From Syntrophaceae bacterium UBA1163 (GTDB lineage: Bacteria; Desulfobacterota; BSN033; UBA1163), in assembly GCA_002311635.1 (NCBI GenBank), contig DBZJ01000007.1, positions 1-6,429 on the forward strand: 6,429 bases of DNA, in the 5' to 3' direction. Both the position numbers and the translations under genes were made by a program. Below, one piece after another: positions 1-5,278 of the stretch (the stretch's first letter is position 1; every line of letters starts with the position of its first letter). The notes beneath the pieces were generated by a model. It worked only from the letters and a program-made list of their open reading frames with translations, made no database searches and was not told the DNA's origin.

Positions 1-1
1 C

Positions 2-538
2 AGAAAGCCAGAAGACGTCCTGAACTCCTCGGATCGGATGCCGTTCTACGGGTTCTTCAAGGCAAAGGACGGCAAGGTGGCCATCGTGGCTCTTACCGCC
101 CGACAGTGGAAAGACCTGACGGAGATCATCGGACGGCCTGAAATGGCTCAGGATCCGAAATTCTCCGACGTGATCGCCCAGATTCACAACCATGAAGAGG
201 CGGTGCGCCTTATCGAAGAATGGACCACGGTACGCACGTCGCAGGAGATCATATCCGTTCTGGAAGGCAAGAAGATACCCTGCGGCATCGCTTACACCAA
301 CGCACAGGTCAATGACGATGAGAACTTGAGACGGCGCGGGATGTACCAGAGGGTCCATCACGAAAAATATGGCGACATCGATATTCCCGGATTTCCCTTC
401 AAGTTTTCGGACGCCTCCGGGAGCATTCGCATGCCTGCGCCGGGCCTGGGTGAGCACAGCAGGTTCATCCTGGAGCGGTGGCTTGGGTATCCGTCTGATA
501 AGGTGCAGGAACTTTGCGATAAGAGAGTTATATTATAA
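2..538 (+). CDS. CaiB/BaiF (family III) acyl-CoA transferase, C-terminal part
   Basis: The reading frame is open to the left edge, so the N-terminal half, including the family's catalytic Asp, is outside the window; 178 codons remain. The visible part matches the C-terminal region of family III CoA-transferases: FYGFFKAKDGKVAI, a QW..L..IGRPEMAQDPKF segment, a W..VRTSQEII helix, IPCGIAYT, the RGMYQRV.H..YG stretch, G.P.KFS, and the closing PAPGLGEHS..IL..WLGY. Family members move CoA between an acyl-CoA and a free carboxylic acid in the cytosol (formyl-, carnitine- or benzylsuccinate-type substrates). The substrate cannot be told from this fragment. Such genes are abundant in anaerobes degrading aromatic or fatty acids. 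An ATG at position 38 is in frame but lies inside the conserved domain, so it is not the start. The next gene is 323 bases away behind its own promoter, so it is probably a separate transcription unit. The family call is firm. Confidence 0.93.
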   Translation, partial: RKPEDVLNSSDRMPFYGFFKAKDGKVAIVALTARQWKDLTEIIGRPEMAQDPKFSDVIAQIHNHEEAVRLIEEWTTVRTSQEIISVLEGKKIPCGIAYTNAQVNDDENLRRRGMYQRVHHEKYGDIDIPGFPFKFSDASGSIRMPAPGLGEHSRFILERWLGYPSDKVQELCDKRVIL

Positions 539-676
539 AAGATTAGCGCAAGGTGAAGGATGAAGAAGGTGGTGCCTCTTAGACAGACTCGTAACTGAAT
601 TCGTCAGCAGAGATTTCCCGATCTTTCCCTATCCCCACCCGATCCATTAAGCCTATTGGTGGTCTTCACAGTCAAG

Positions 677-704
677 CTCCTACAATTAGGAGAACAGTCT
701 CCTA
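677..704 (+). repeat. CTCCTA/TAGGAG stem with two competing left/right partners
   Basis: CTCCTA (677-682) and TAGGAG (687-692) are perfect inverted repeats around a CAAT loop. A second CTCCTA (699-704) can pair with the same TAGGAG across a 6-base loop. It lies 73-100 bases upstream of the probable -35 of the next gene. This could be an operator half-site array or an RNA hairpin in a readthrough transcript. Its sequence does not match a Fur or PerR box as I know them, and its function is unknown. Confidence 0.4.
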
Positions 705-776
705 ACGGAAAGGGAGCGCGAAGGGACGTTTCATTGTTGTCGCGGAGAAAAAGATCGTTACGTTCCAAAAAAGTTC

Positions 777-805
777 TTGAATAGAGAACCGACGCTGCCT
801 ATATT
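777..805 (+). promoter_or_regulatory. Probable sigma70-type promoter for the rubrerythrin-thioesterase gene
   Basis: TTGAAT (777-782) and TATATT (800-805) are separated by 17 bases, matching four and five of the six consensus positions. Transcription would begin near 812, giving a leader of about 50 bases that contains the AAGGAGG ribosome binding site. Confidence 0.55.
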
Positions 806-861
806 GTTACTGGGGTGAAATTATGCGTCGATCGCAGGAATTGTAAAGGAGGGAGAGGGGC

Positions 862-1731
862 ATGAGCTTGAAAGGGAGCAGAACAGAGAAAAATTTGGAG
901 GGCGCTTTTGCGGATGAGTCCCGGGCTCAGAATACGTACAGGTACTATGCCGACGGCGCGAGGGAAGAAGGCCACGATCATATTGCCGATTTCTTCCTGG
1001 AGATCGCCAAGAATGAAGGGGAACATGCGAGGACGCAGTTTGAACTCCTCGGCCGAGTTAAGGATACGAGGGCGAACCTGCAAGCCGGCGTCCGACAAGA
1101 GAAATACGAGGGCACGGTCATGTATCCTGAATTCGCCAAGACGGCAAGAGAAGAAGGTTTCGAGGAGATCGCCCGATGTTTCGAGGGCATGAGTAAGGTG
1201 GAGGCGAAGCACGAAGAGATTTGTCTTAACCTGTTAAAACAGTTTGATGAACAGATCACTCCGAAAGAAAGGACCGTCGGGCATTCTTCCGTTATCATGG
1301 CCCAACTCATGTTGCCCCACCAGGCCAACCTGGCAGGCTACGTCCATGGTGGAGAGATTATGAAGATCATGGACAATGCCGCCGGAGTGGTAGCGGCCCG
1401 CCATGCCCATACGAACGTAGTAACCGTGAGAGCGGATAATATATTTTTTTTGAAACCTGTGAGGGTGGGGGATGTCTTGCTGGTCCATGCCTCGCTGACC
1501 TTCGTCGGCCATTCCTCCATGGACATTCGCGTCGAAGTCGAAACCGAAAGCCTCGCTCAAGAGAAGAAACAAAAGGCGTTGACCGCTAATTTCATTTATG
1601 TCGCCCTGGACAAAGCGGGTAAACCCACGAAAGTGCCTCCTCTTCTGATCACGACGGAAGAGGGTGAAAGACTTTTTACTGAGGGGCGCGAAAGATACGA
1701 AGCACGTAGGGGAGAAAAGGTAAACGAGTAA
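862..1731 (+). CDS. Rubrerythrin-type diiron domain fused to hotdog acyl-CoA thioesterase
   Basis: The protein has 289 residues in two domains. Residues about 4-128 form a rubrerythrin four-helix domain. By alignment from memory to Desulfovibrio vulgaris rubrerythrin, all expected iron ligands are present: E19, E52 and H55 (ENEGEH-type helix), E80 and E83 (EKYE), E114 and H117 (EAKH), with the typical MYPEFAKTAREEGF segment. Residues about 140-284 form a hotdog acyl-CoA thioesterase of the YciA/ACOT7 type: QLMLPHQAN with N156, VHGGEIMKIMD with catalytic-type D171, GVVAARHA, and a late P.KVPPL segment. The usual C-terminal rubredoxin domain (two CxxC knuckles) is absent and the hotdog domain takes its place; only two cysteines occur (C106, C121). 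By family knowledge the first half reduces peroxide and the second hydrolyses acyl-CoA in the cytosol. The joint at about 129-139 is one uninterrupted frame with no internal ribosome binding site close to M146. The start is fixed by AAGGAGG nine bases upstream. Confidence 0.93.
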   Translation: MSLKGSRTEKNLEGAFADESRAQNTYRYYADGAREEGHDHIADFFLEIAKNEGEHARTQFELLGRVKDTRANLQAGVRQEKYEGTVMYPEFAKTAREEGFEEIARCFEGMSKVEAKHEEICLNLLKQFDEQITPKERTVGHSSVIMAQLMLPHQANLAGYVHGGEIMKIMDNAAGVVAARHAHTNVVTVRADNIFFLKPVRVGDVLLVHASLTFVGHSSMDIRVEVETESLAQEKKQKALTANFIYVALDKAGKPTKVPPLLITTEEGERLFTEGRERYEARRGEKVNE

Positions 1732-1863
1732 GCCGCCTCTCTACCGCCGAGCAGAACCCCAATGATTATTCCTTTGAACACCACATGATGCCCGTGAGCA
1801 CGTTTCTTCAAACGAAACTCCCCCGCGGCGCTTTCCGATGATGGATGAGTCTGCCTTAAGGAA

Positions 1864-1893
1864 TTGTCAGTGGGCAAAGAATCGTGTTAAGAT
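1864..1893 (+). promoter_or_regulatory. Probable promoter of the protease lipoprotein gene
   Basis: TTGTCA (1864-1869, five of six consensus positions) and TAAGAT (1888-1893, four of six) are 18 bases apart. Transcription would start near 1900, downstream of the in-frame ATG at 1838. That argues against the longer reading of the next gene and for the ATG at 1958. Confidence 0.45.
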
Positions 1894-1957
1894 GCAGAAC
1901 GTGAGGGCTGCAGGAGTTTACTGCCATGAGGATTCTATCGTGAAGGAGACAAAAGTG

Positions 1958-4021
1958 ATGAAGGCCTTGAGGAATGTGATGGTAGCCGTTTTGATCTTGC
2001 TTTTTCCGTATTTGATTGGGTGTGCAGGCCCCCATAGGGCAGCTTCCGAGGGGACCGAACTCGATTGTCGTGTCATGGATGATATCAGTAACGCAGTGTA
2101 TGAGGTCGTAGTGCCGAAGCCGACGACCGATTCCCTGCAATACGAGAAACCGTTGCCGATGGATCTTCTTCCCTATTCCACACGAACGGATAAGTACTAT
2201 CCGCTCGGTACGGCGTTCGCCATCAGCCCTTCCGAGTTTGTTTCGGCAGCCCATGTCATGAACCTCGGAAGCAGGAGCCAATTTAAGGAAATTTTTCTCC
2301 GAGATAAGGAAGGGAAAGTTTACTCCATCGAAAAGGTCCTCAAGTACTCAAAGAACAGGGATTTCATCGTCTTCTCCCTGCATCATGCCAAAGCAAGAGG
2401 GTTTTTGCCGACAAACAAGAGCCCCCGGCTCAATCAAAGGGTGTATGCCGTAGGTAATGCCCTCGGCGAGGGAATTGTCATCAGGGATGGTCTCTATACG
2501 TCTGACACACCTGAAGAAGAAGCGGGGGAGTGGAAGTGGATACGTTTCTCCGCCGCGGCCTCTCCCGGCAATAGCGGCGGTCCGCTCCTCGACCACGATG
2601 GAAGAGTGATCGGCATCGTCCTGAGAAAGTCCCCCAGTGAGAACCTCAATTATGCTGTCCCAATCCTTGAAGTCATCAACGCAAACAAAAACGTGGCCGT
2701 CGTTCAAACGAGGATGCGCTACATCCTGGATAATATGGATATGACCAAAAGGGAAACCCTGAGAAGGGAGATCACCCTGCCCAAGACCTACCAGGAATTG
2801 GACAGCGAGCTGAATGCGATGATGGACCAGTTTTCCAACAAGCTCCTCAAGGATCTGCTGGCAGAAAATGGGGGCACCATATTCCCTCATGGCCCAGGAT
2901 CAACCCGGCTGTTCTACAAGAGTTATAATGCGGTCTTCCCGCGTCTCATCGTGAAGGGTAAGGACGGAAACTGGGATGCCTTTTATCCCAACAGGTCGAG
3001 AGAAGCCGACTTGGGAAACAATGGCCATCTCACCTGCGGAACGCTGGGTAGCACGACATTCCTTTATATCCATAAGCCGGAAGGCATTCCTCTGGGAACG
3101 TTCTATGGCGACTCGAAGCTGTTTATGGATATGATCCTCAAGGGAGGTGACCGTTACAGGGAGGTCGGGCCGGAGAACATCAAAATCACGTCGATGGGCC
3201 GTGCCTTTGAAGACGACCGGTTCACGGATTCCTACGGAAGGATCTGGGTGGTGCGTACATGGCTCATCGAATATGACGACAGGAAGGTGGTGACCTTTTC
3301 TCTCCCGGTTCCAGGGGGCTGCATCGTCATGATGAGAACAGGCCGGACGGGCGACGTTGACCGGGAAGACATCCCTGAGCTGAAGGCGCTCTCGGATTTT
3401 ATTTATGTTTCTTATTACGGCGCCTTCAAAGAGTGGCAGGAATTCCTGGGCATGAAGAACCTCCTTCCGTCCATCTTTTCAACCCTTGACATTCATATTG
3501 AGAAGGACAAGAGTTTCCGGTTCAAATCGGCGAGACTCTGTCTGTCCTACGGGCCAGAGGTCATGAAAATCTCTGATAAGAGTGGCTTTCAGCTTGATTT
3601 CGGCTACTTTCAGGAGAAGGGCAAGGCGGTATGGGACATCAACGAGATTATAGCCACCGAGGAAAAATACAGTCAGGTTGGCTACGCCGTCTCAAGAATG
3701 ATGAAGCCTCCGAAGGAGCTCGGCGATCAGTATCAGAGCAACTGGGAGAATATGGTGGAGCGAAAATTTCCGTATGATCACTCTGCTTACTATAAGGATA
3801 AGGTTACGATCATCTCTACGACAAACTGCGGGGACGGCCAAGGGGCAAAAAAGGAAGCCTTCTCCAGCTCCGTTCTGTACACCGTCGGTTTCATAAAGGA
3901 GGGAAATGTCAGTCAGAAAGAGATGGAGGCGAAATTGGAAATGTTCATGCGTCATCTAACCATCTATGAGAATTCCGGGGAAAACGGGGACAAGACCGAA
4001 AATCGGGAGCCGAAAAATTGA
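1958..4021 (+). CDS. Lipoprotein with trypsin/DegP-like serine protease domain
   Basis: The frame opens at 1838, but the ATG at 1958 is chosen. It has AAGGAG (1943-1948) nine bases before it, and the protein then begins with a clean lipoprotein signal: MK..R, a hydrophobic core, then lipobox L19-I-G-C22. Ala follows Cys22, which in diderms favours outer-membrane sorting. The length is 687 residues. Residues about 80-245 form a trypsin-like (S1C, Do/HtrA-type) protease domain with the full triad: H99 in SAAHV, D135 in NRDFIVFSL, S206 in GNSGGPL. It ends with a NLNYAVPI segment like the substrate-pocket strand of HtrA proteases. No PDZ domain is recognisable. The roughly 440 residues that follow match nothing I know; they are rich in aromatic and charged residues with many short beta-like stretches. 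It probably acts in the periplasm or at the outer membrane. The protease call is firm, the substrate unknown. Confidence 0.88.
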   Translation: MKALRNVMVAVLILLFPYLIGCAGPHRAASEGTELDCRVMDDISNAVYEVVVPKPTTDSLQYEKPLPMDLLPYSTRTDKYYPLGTAFAISPSEFVSAAHVMNLGSRSQFKEIFLRDKEGKVYSIEKVLKYSKNRDFIVFSLHHAKARGFLPTNKSPRLNQRVYAVGNALGEGIVIRDGLYTSDTPEEEAGEWKWIRFSAAASPGNSGGPLLDHDGRVIGIVLRKSPSENLNYAVPILEVINANKNVAVVQTRMRYILDNMDMTKRETLRREITLPKTYQELDSELNAMMDQFSNKLLKDLLAENGGTIFPHGPGSTRLFYKSYNAVFPRLIVKGKDGNWDAFYPNRSREADLGNNGHLTCGTLGSTTFLYIHKPEGIPLGTFYGDSKLFMDMILKGGDRYREVGPENIKITSMGRAFEDDRFTDSYGRIWVVRTWLIEYDDRKVVTFSLPVPGGCIVMMRTGRTGDVDREDIPELKALSDFIYVSYYGAFKEWQEFLGMKNLLPSIFSTLDIHIEKDKSFRFKSARLCLSYGPEVMKISDKSGFQLDFGYFQEKGKAVWDINEIIATEEKYSQVGYAVSRMMKPPKELGDQYQSNWENMVERKFPYDHSAYYKDKVTIISTTNCGDGQGAKKEAFSSSVLYTVGFIKEGNVSQKEMEAKLEMFMRHLTIYENSGENGDKTENREPKN

Positions 4022-4201
4022 TCGCATTTCCAGCTTTTAATGATTGTCAGTGTTTGAGCCAAAATACGTCATGAATTTTGCTCGTGTGAAATTCTGTACT
4101 TTTTTAGAATGTCTTTAAATATCAGTCTGTTATATGGATTTATCCTTTTTGGCATCGAAATTGCTCCTCTCAGGGTAACAAAAAAATCTTCCATCAAATT
4201 T
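4022..4201 (+). other. AT-rich leader upstream of the riboswitch-like RNA
   Basis: No gene and no clear terminator for the protease gene is visible here. The DNA is markedly AT-richer than its surroundings and ought to hold the promoter of the structured leader. I could not find a -35/-10 pair with good spacing. TAGAAT (4105-4110) is the best -10-like hexamer but lacks a matching -35. ATTCT (4091-4095) and AGAAT (4106-4110) form a weak dyad around it. Confidence 0.35.
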
Positions 4202-4326
4202 GCCGACAAAGCCAAACCACGAGTAATCGTGGGACGCCTACCCGCCTTATTGGCGGGGGGCCCACTGTTCCAAAGACGGAGCAGGCGGGGAAAGCCGCGG
4301 GTCCCAGTGGGATAGCCGGGTTGCCG
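4202..4326 (+). ncRNA. GEMM-I (cyclic di-GMP-I) riboswitch-like aptamer with about 53-base insertion
   Basis: The 5' half reads CAAAGCCAAACC (4207-4218), then a perfect 6-base-pair hairpin (CCACGA/TCGTGG, 4217-4232) closed by a GTAA (GNRA) tetraloop, then GGGACGC (4231-4237). This is the signature of the first hairpin of GEMM-I aptamers. The 3' half reads AAAGCCGCGGGTCC (4291-4304) and GATAGCCGGGTTGCCG (4311-4326), the signature of the second. In known members GACGC runs straight into AAAGCC. Here 4238-4290 separates them and can fold on itself: CCCGCC (4241-4246) pairs with either copy of GGCGGG (4252-4257 or 4284-4289). By my alignment to Vc2 numbering, the ligand-contacting G20 is C (4212), while A47 and C92 equivalents (4292, 4324) are kept. 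It is therefore a divergent, possibly retuned or decayed aptamer. It sits directly before a terminator and two small genes. Confidence 0.62.
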
Positions 4327-4328
4327 AA

Positions 4329-4340
4329 GTGAGATCTCAC
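4329..4340 (+). repeat. Perfect 12-base palindrome between aptamer and terminator
   Basis: GTGAGATCTCAC is a perfect palindrome placed exactly between the end of the aptamer and the terminator stem. In RNA it could form a small GTGA/TCAC hairpin that spaces the two structures, or it could promote dimer formation. No known function is assigned. Confidence 0.4.
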
Positions 4341-4343
4341 AGG

Positions 4344-4385
4344 AACCGGATTGTCGCGGCTTTACGAAAAGGCAATCCGGTTTTT
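4344..4385 (+). terminator. Intrinsic terminator, expression platform of the riboswitch
   Basis: AACCGGATTG (4344-4353) pairs perfectly with CAATCCGGTT (4373-4382) across a 19-base loop, followed directly by a T-run (4381-4385). The 3' arm with its flank, GGCAATCCGGT (4371-4381), can instead pair over 11 positions (two of them G-U) with the aptamer 3' strand GCCGGGTTGCC (4315-4325). Terminator and antiterminator are thus mutually exclusive. The expected logic is that a folded, ligand-bound aptamer allows the terminator and turns downstream genes off. Confidence 0.82.
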
Positions 4386-4411
4386 AACTTAAGGGTGATG
4401 GTTTCGATGCA

Positions 4412-4549
4412 ATGAGAAGTGCGATAATCAATAAAATCCTTTCATTCCAGTATCGTCTCGGGAGGCTCATCGGGAGAGAAAGGGCAAACCGAATCTGCAT
4501 CTTTCTCGAGGAGTCTTTCACGAATCTATTTGGGAGGGAGATACGATGA
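4412..4549 (+). CDS. Hypothetical small basic protein, 45 residues
   Basis: This short frame begins 26 bases after the terminator T-run, and its stop overlaps the next gene's start as ATGA (ATG 4546, TGA 4547-4549), a usual sign of translational coupling. The product (MRSAIINKILSF..., ending FGREIR) is Arg-rich and alternates hydrophobic and basic residues, as in an amphipathic helix. It has no signal peptide or metal-binding motif. The ribosome binding site is poor: AAGGGTGA (4391-4398) lies 13 bases upstream. I do not recognise a family. It could instead be an untranslated leader that is open by chance. The case rests on its position behind the terminator and the ATGA junction. Confidence 0.4.
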   Translation: MRSAIINKILSFQYRLGRLIGRERANRICIFLEESFTNLFGREIR

Positions 4550-4809
4550 TAAGAAATGAAGATCTGATGCAATTACTATTATGTTATGGACGAGGGATGT
4601 CACAAGACTTTGTCACGAGGAGCGATAACATAAACGACGTTATCTATTACCTCCGGGCCGAGTGTGAGTTCGAAGTCCTCAAATTGACGTCGTTCGTAAC
4701 AACAAATCTCATCCACTTTGAAAAAAGAGCGGCTCTTTCTTCTACCTCCGGCCAGGCCCCACTGGACAAAAATAGCGAAGAAGTTTTTGACATCGAGAAT
4801 CCGGGTTAA
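4546..4809 (+). CDS. Hypothetical small protein, 87 residues, behind the riboswitch
   Basis: This is the first gene with a good ribosome binding site after the terminator: GGGAGG (4532-4537), eight bases before ATG 4546. The protein starts MIRNEDLMQLLLCYGRG and has two cysteines (in LLCYG and AECEFE), a probable helical N-terminal two thirds and a polar, likely disordered tail ending DIENPG. There is no signal peptide, transmembrane segment or recognisable domain. Its placement suggests control by the upstream RNA, so it would respond to a cyclic dinucleotide. Small effectors of motility, pili or surface functions are common targets of GEMM-I RNAs, but nothing in the sequence shows such a role. 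It is followed by about 470 non-coding bases, so the regulated unit appears to end here. Confidence 0.62.
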   Translation: MIRNEDLMQLLLCYGRGMSQDFVTRSDNINDVIYYLRAECEFEVLKLTSFVTTNLIHFEKRAALSSTSGQAPLDKNSEEVFDIENPG

Positions 4810-4956
4810 TTTAAGAATCACGCAAGCTCAGCAAAAGCTCTCCGCCGGGGCGCCCCGTACCCTGCCCCCCGTCTCCGTTCCTTCCGTTCTCCAAGAACAA
4901 TGACGAATTTTTCTTTCCGATTCATAACTGACGTAATGATTCATACATTACAGGGA
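4810..4956. other. Non-coding gap with palindrome and repeated operator-like motifs
   Basis: No gene is supported. CGGGGCGCCCCG (4846-4857) is a perfect 12-base palindrome without a following T-run, so it is a weak candidate for a transcription stop. GATTCATA occurs twice (4919-4926 and 4938-4945, spaced 19 bases). GTAATG (4933-4938) and CATTAC (4946-4951) form a dyad around the second copy. TGACG also occurs twice (4901-4905, 4929-4933). These look like protein binding sites, but the protein is unknown. Confidence 0.4.
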
Positions 4957-5083
4957 CGGTCATTCCGGACGTGATAAGCCTGCCCCGTGCCTGACACGGG
5001 GGAATCCAATCTTTTCAACTGAATTCCCGCCGGAGTTTACCCCGTACTTGTCGGAGCGACCCTCCGCGGAGACCCGCATCGGG
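4957..5083. repeat. Palindromic intergenic repeat element (REP/MITE-like)
   Basis: The stretch contains GTCATTCC (4959-4966), a CCCCGTG/CACGGGG hairpin (4983-4989 with 4995-5001, loop CCTGA), the near-inverted pair GGAATCCA (5001-5008) and TGAATTCC (5020-5027), the palindrome CTCCGCGGAG (5062-5071) and a CCCG/CGGG hairpin (5073-5083). The phrase order resembles the dispersed non-coding repeats of deltaproteobacterial genomes whose units begin with TCATTCC and end with GGAATGACG. The closing GGAATGACG was not found, so the copy looks incomplete or diverged. The exact ends are uncertain. Confidence 0.5.
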
Positions 5084-5177
5084 ATACTGGGCGGCAGTGA
5101 CAACCCCCCATTATTATTACAAGAAAGTGTTTTAGATTCCGTGCACTAAGACGAGAATGTGTCTTTCGAATTTCCGC

Positions 5178-5206
5178 TTCCCAAAAGTCTAAGCCTATTG
5201 TAAAAT
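5178..5206 (+). promoter_or_regulatory. Possible promoter for the glycosyltransferase gene
   Basis: TTCCCA (5178-5183, four of six positions) and TAAAAT (5201-5206, five of six) are 17 bases apart. The -10 lies inside a dyad, ATTGTA-AAA-TACAAT (5197-5211), which could be an operator overlapping the promoter. Transcription would start near 5213, about 66 bases before the gene. Confidence 0.4.
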
Positions 5207-5232
5207 ACAATGCGTCATCGATTGTGGGCAAT

Positions 5233-5255
5233 ACTATCCATGATGGCAGGATAGT
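5233..5255 (+). repeat. Inverted repeat in the glycosyltransferase leader
   Basis: ACTATCC (5233-5239) and GGATAGT (5249-5255) are perfect 7-base inverted repeats around a 9-base spacer. It lies in the predicted leader, 24 bases before the start codon, so it could be an operator or an mRNA hairpin upstream of the ribosome binding site. Confidence 0.4.
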
Positions 5256-5278
5256 CCTCGCGGAAAGCGCTGGACAGG

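Larger units (their letters stand above)
539..861. other. Non-coding gap with promoter and paired stem-loops
   Basis: No convincing gene lies in these 323 bases. A 13-codon open frame from ATG 560 is too short to support. No GC-rich hairpin with a T-run follows the CoA-transferase, so its transcription stop is not visible. The downstream half holds a CTCCTA/TAGGAG stem-loop, a sigma70-type promoter and a strong ribosome binding site (AAGGAGG, 846-852, nine bases before ATG 862). Confidence 0.6.

Noticed and set aside
560..598. 13-codon frame after the CoA-transferase
   Set aside because: Too short, no recognisable leader-peptide features and no attenuator nearby.
846..864. Independent internal start of the thioesterase domain inside the fusion gene (M146, 1297)
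   Set aside because: The only strong ribosome binding site is the one before ATG 862; AAAGGA upstream of 1297 is more than 20 bases away, so a separate thioesterase product is unlikely.
799..1212. 137-residue minus-strand frame (and 978-1328, 1234-1572 minus)
   Set aside because: Antisense shadows of the rubrerythrin-thioesterase gene, whose + strand reading shows conserved motifs throughout.
1838..1957. In-frame N-terminal extension of the protease from ATG 1838 (40 extra residues)
   Set aside because: No ribosome binding site at 1838; a promoter-like pair lies inside the extension; the extension would bury the lipoprotein signal peptide that starts at 1958 behind AAGGAG.
4109..4315. 68-residue open frame over the structured leader
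   Set aside because: It runs through both aptamer halves and the insertion; its Arg/Pro/Gly-rich end reflects the RNA stems, and no ribosome binding site is seen.
4270..4326. A second, tandem complete GEMM aptamer within the insertion
   Set aside because: CCAAAG (4270-4275) followed by AAAGCC looks suggestive, but there is no GNRA hairpin or GGGACGC between them, so only one divided aptamer is supported.
4846..4857. CGGGGCGCCCCG palindrome as a terminator of the small genes
   Set aside because: Very short stem with no adequate loop and no T-run after it.
5037..5231. 64-residue minus-strand frame
   Set aside because: Starts with TTG, lacks a ribosome binding site and covers the palindromic repeat and the glycosyltransferase promoter.
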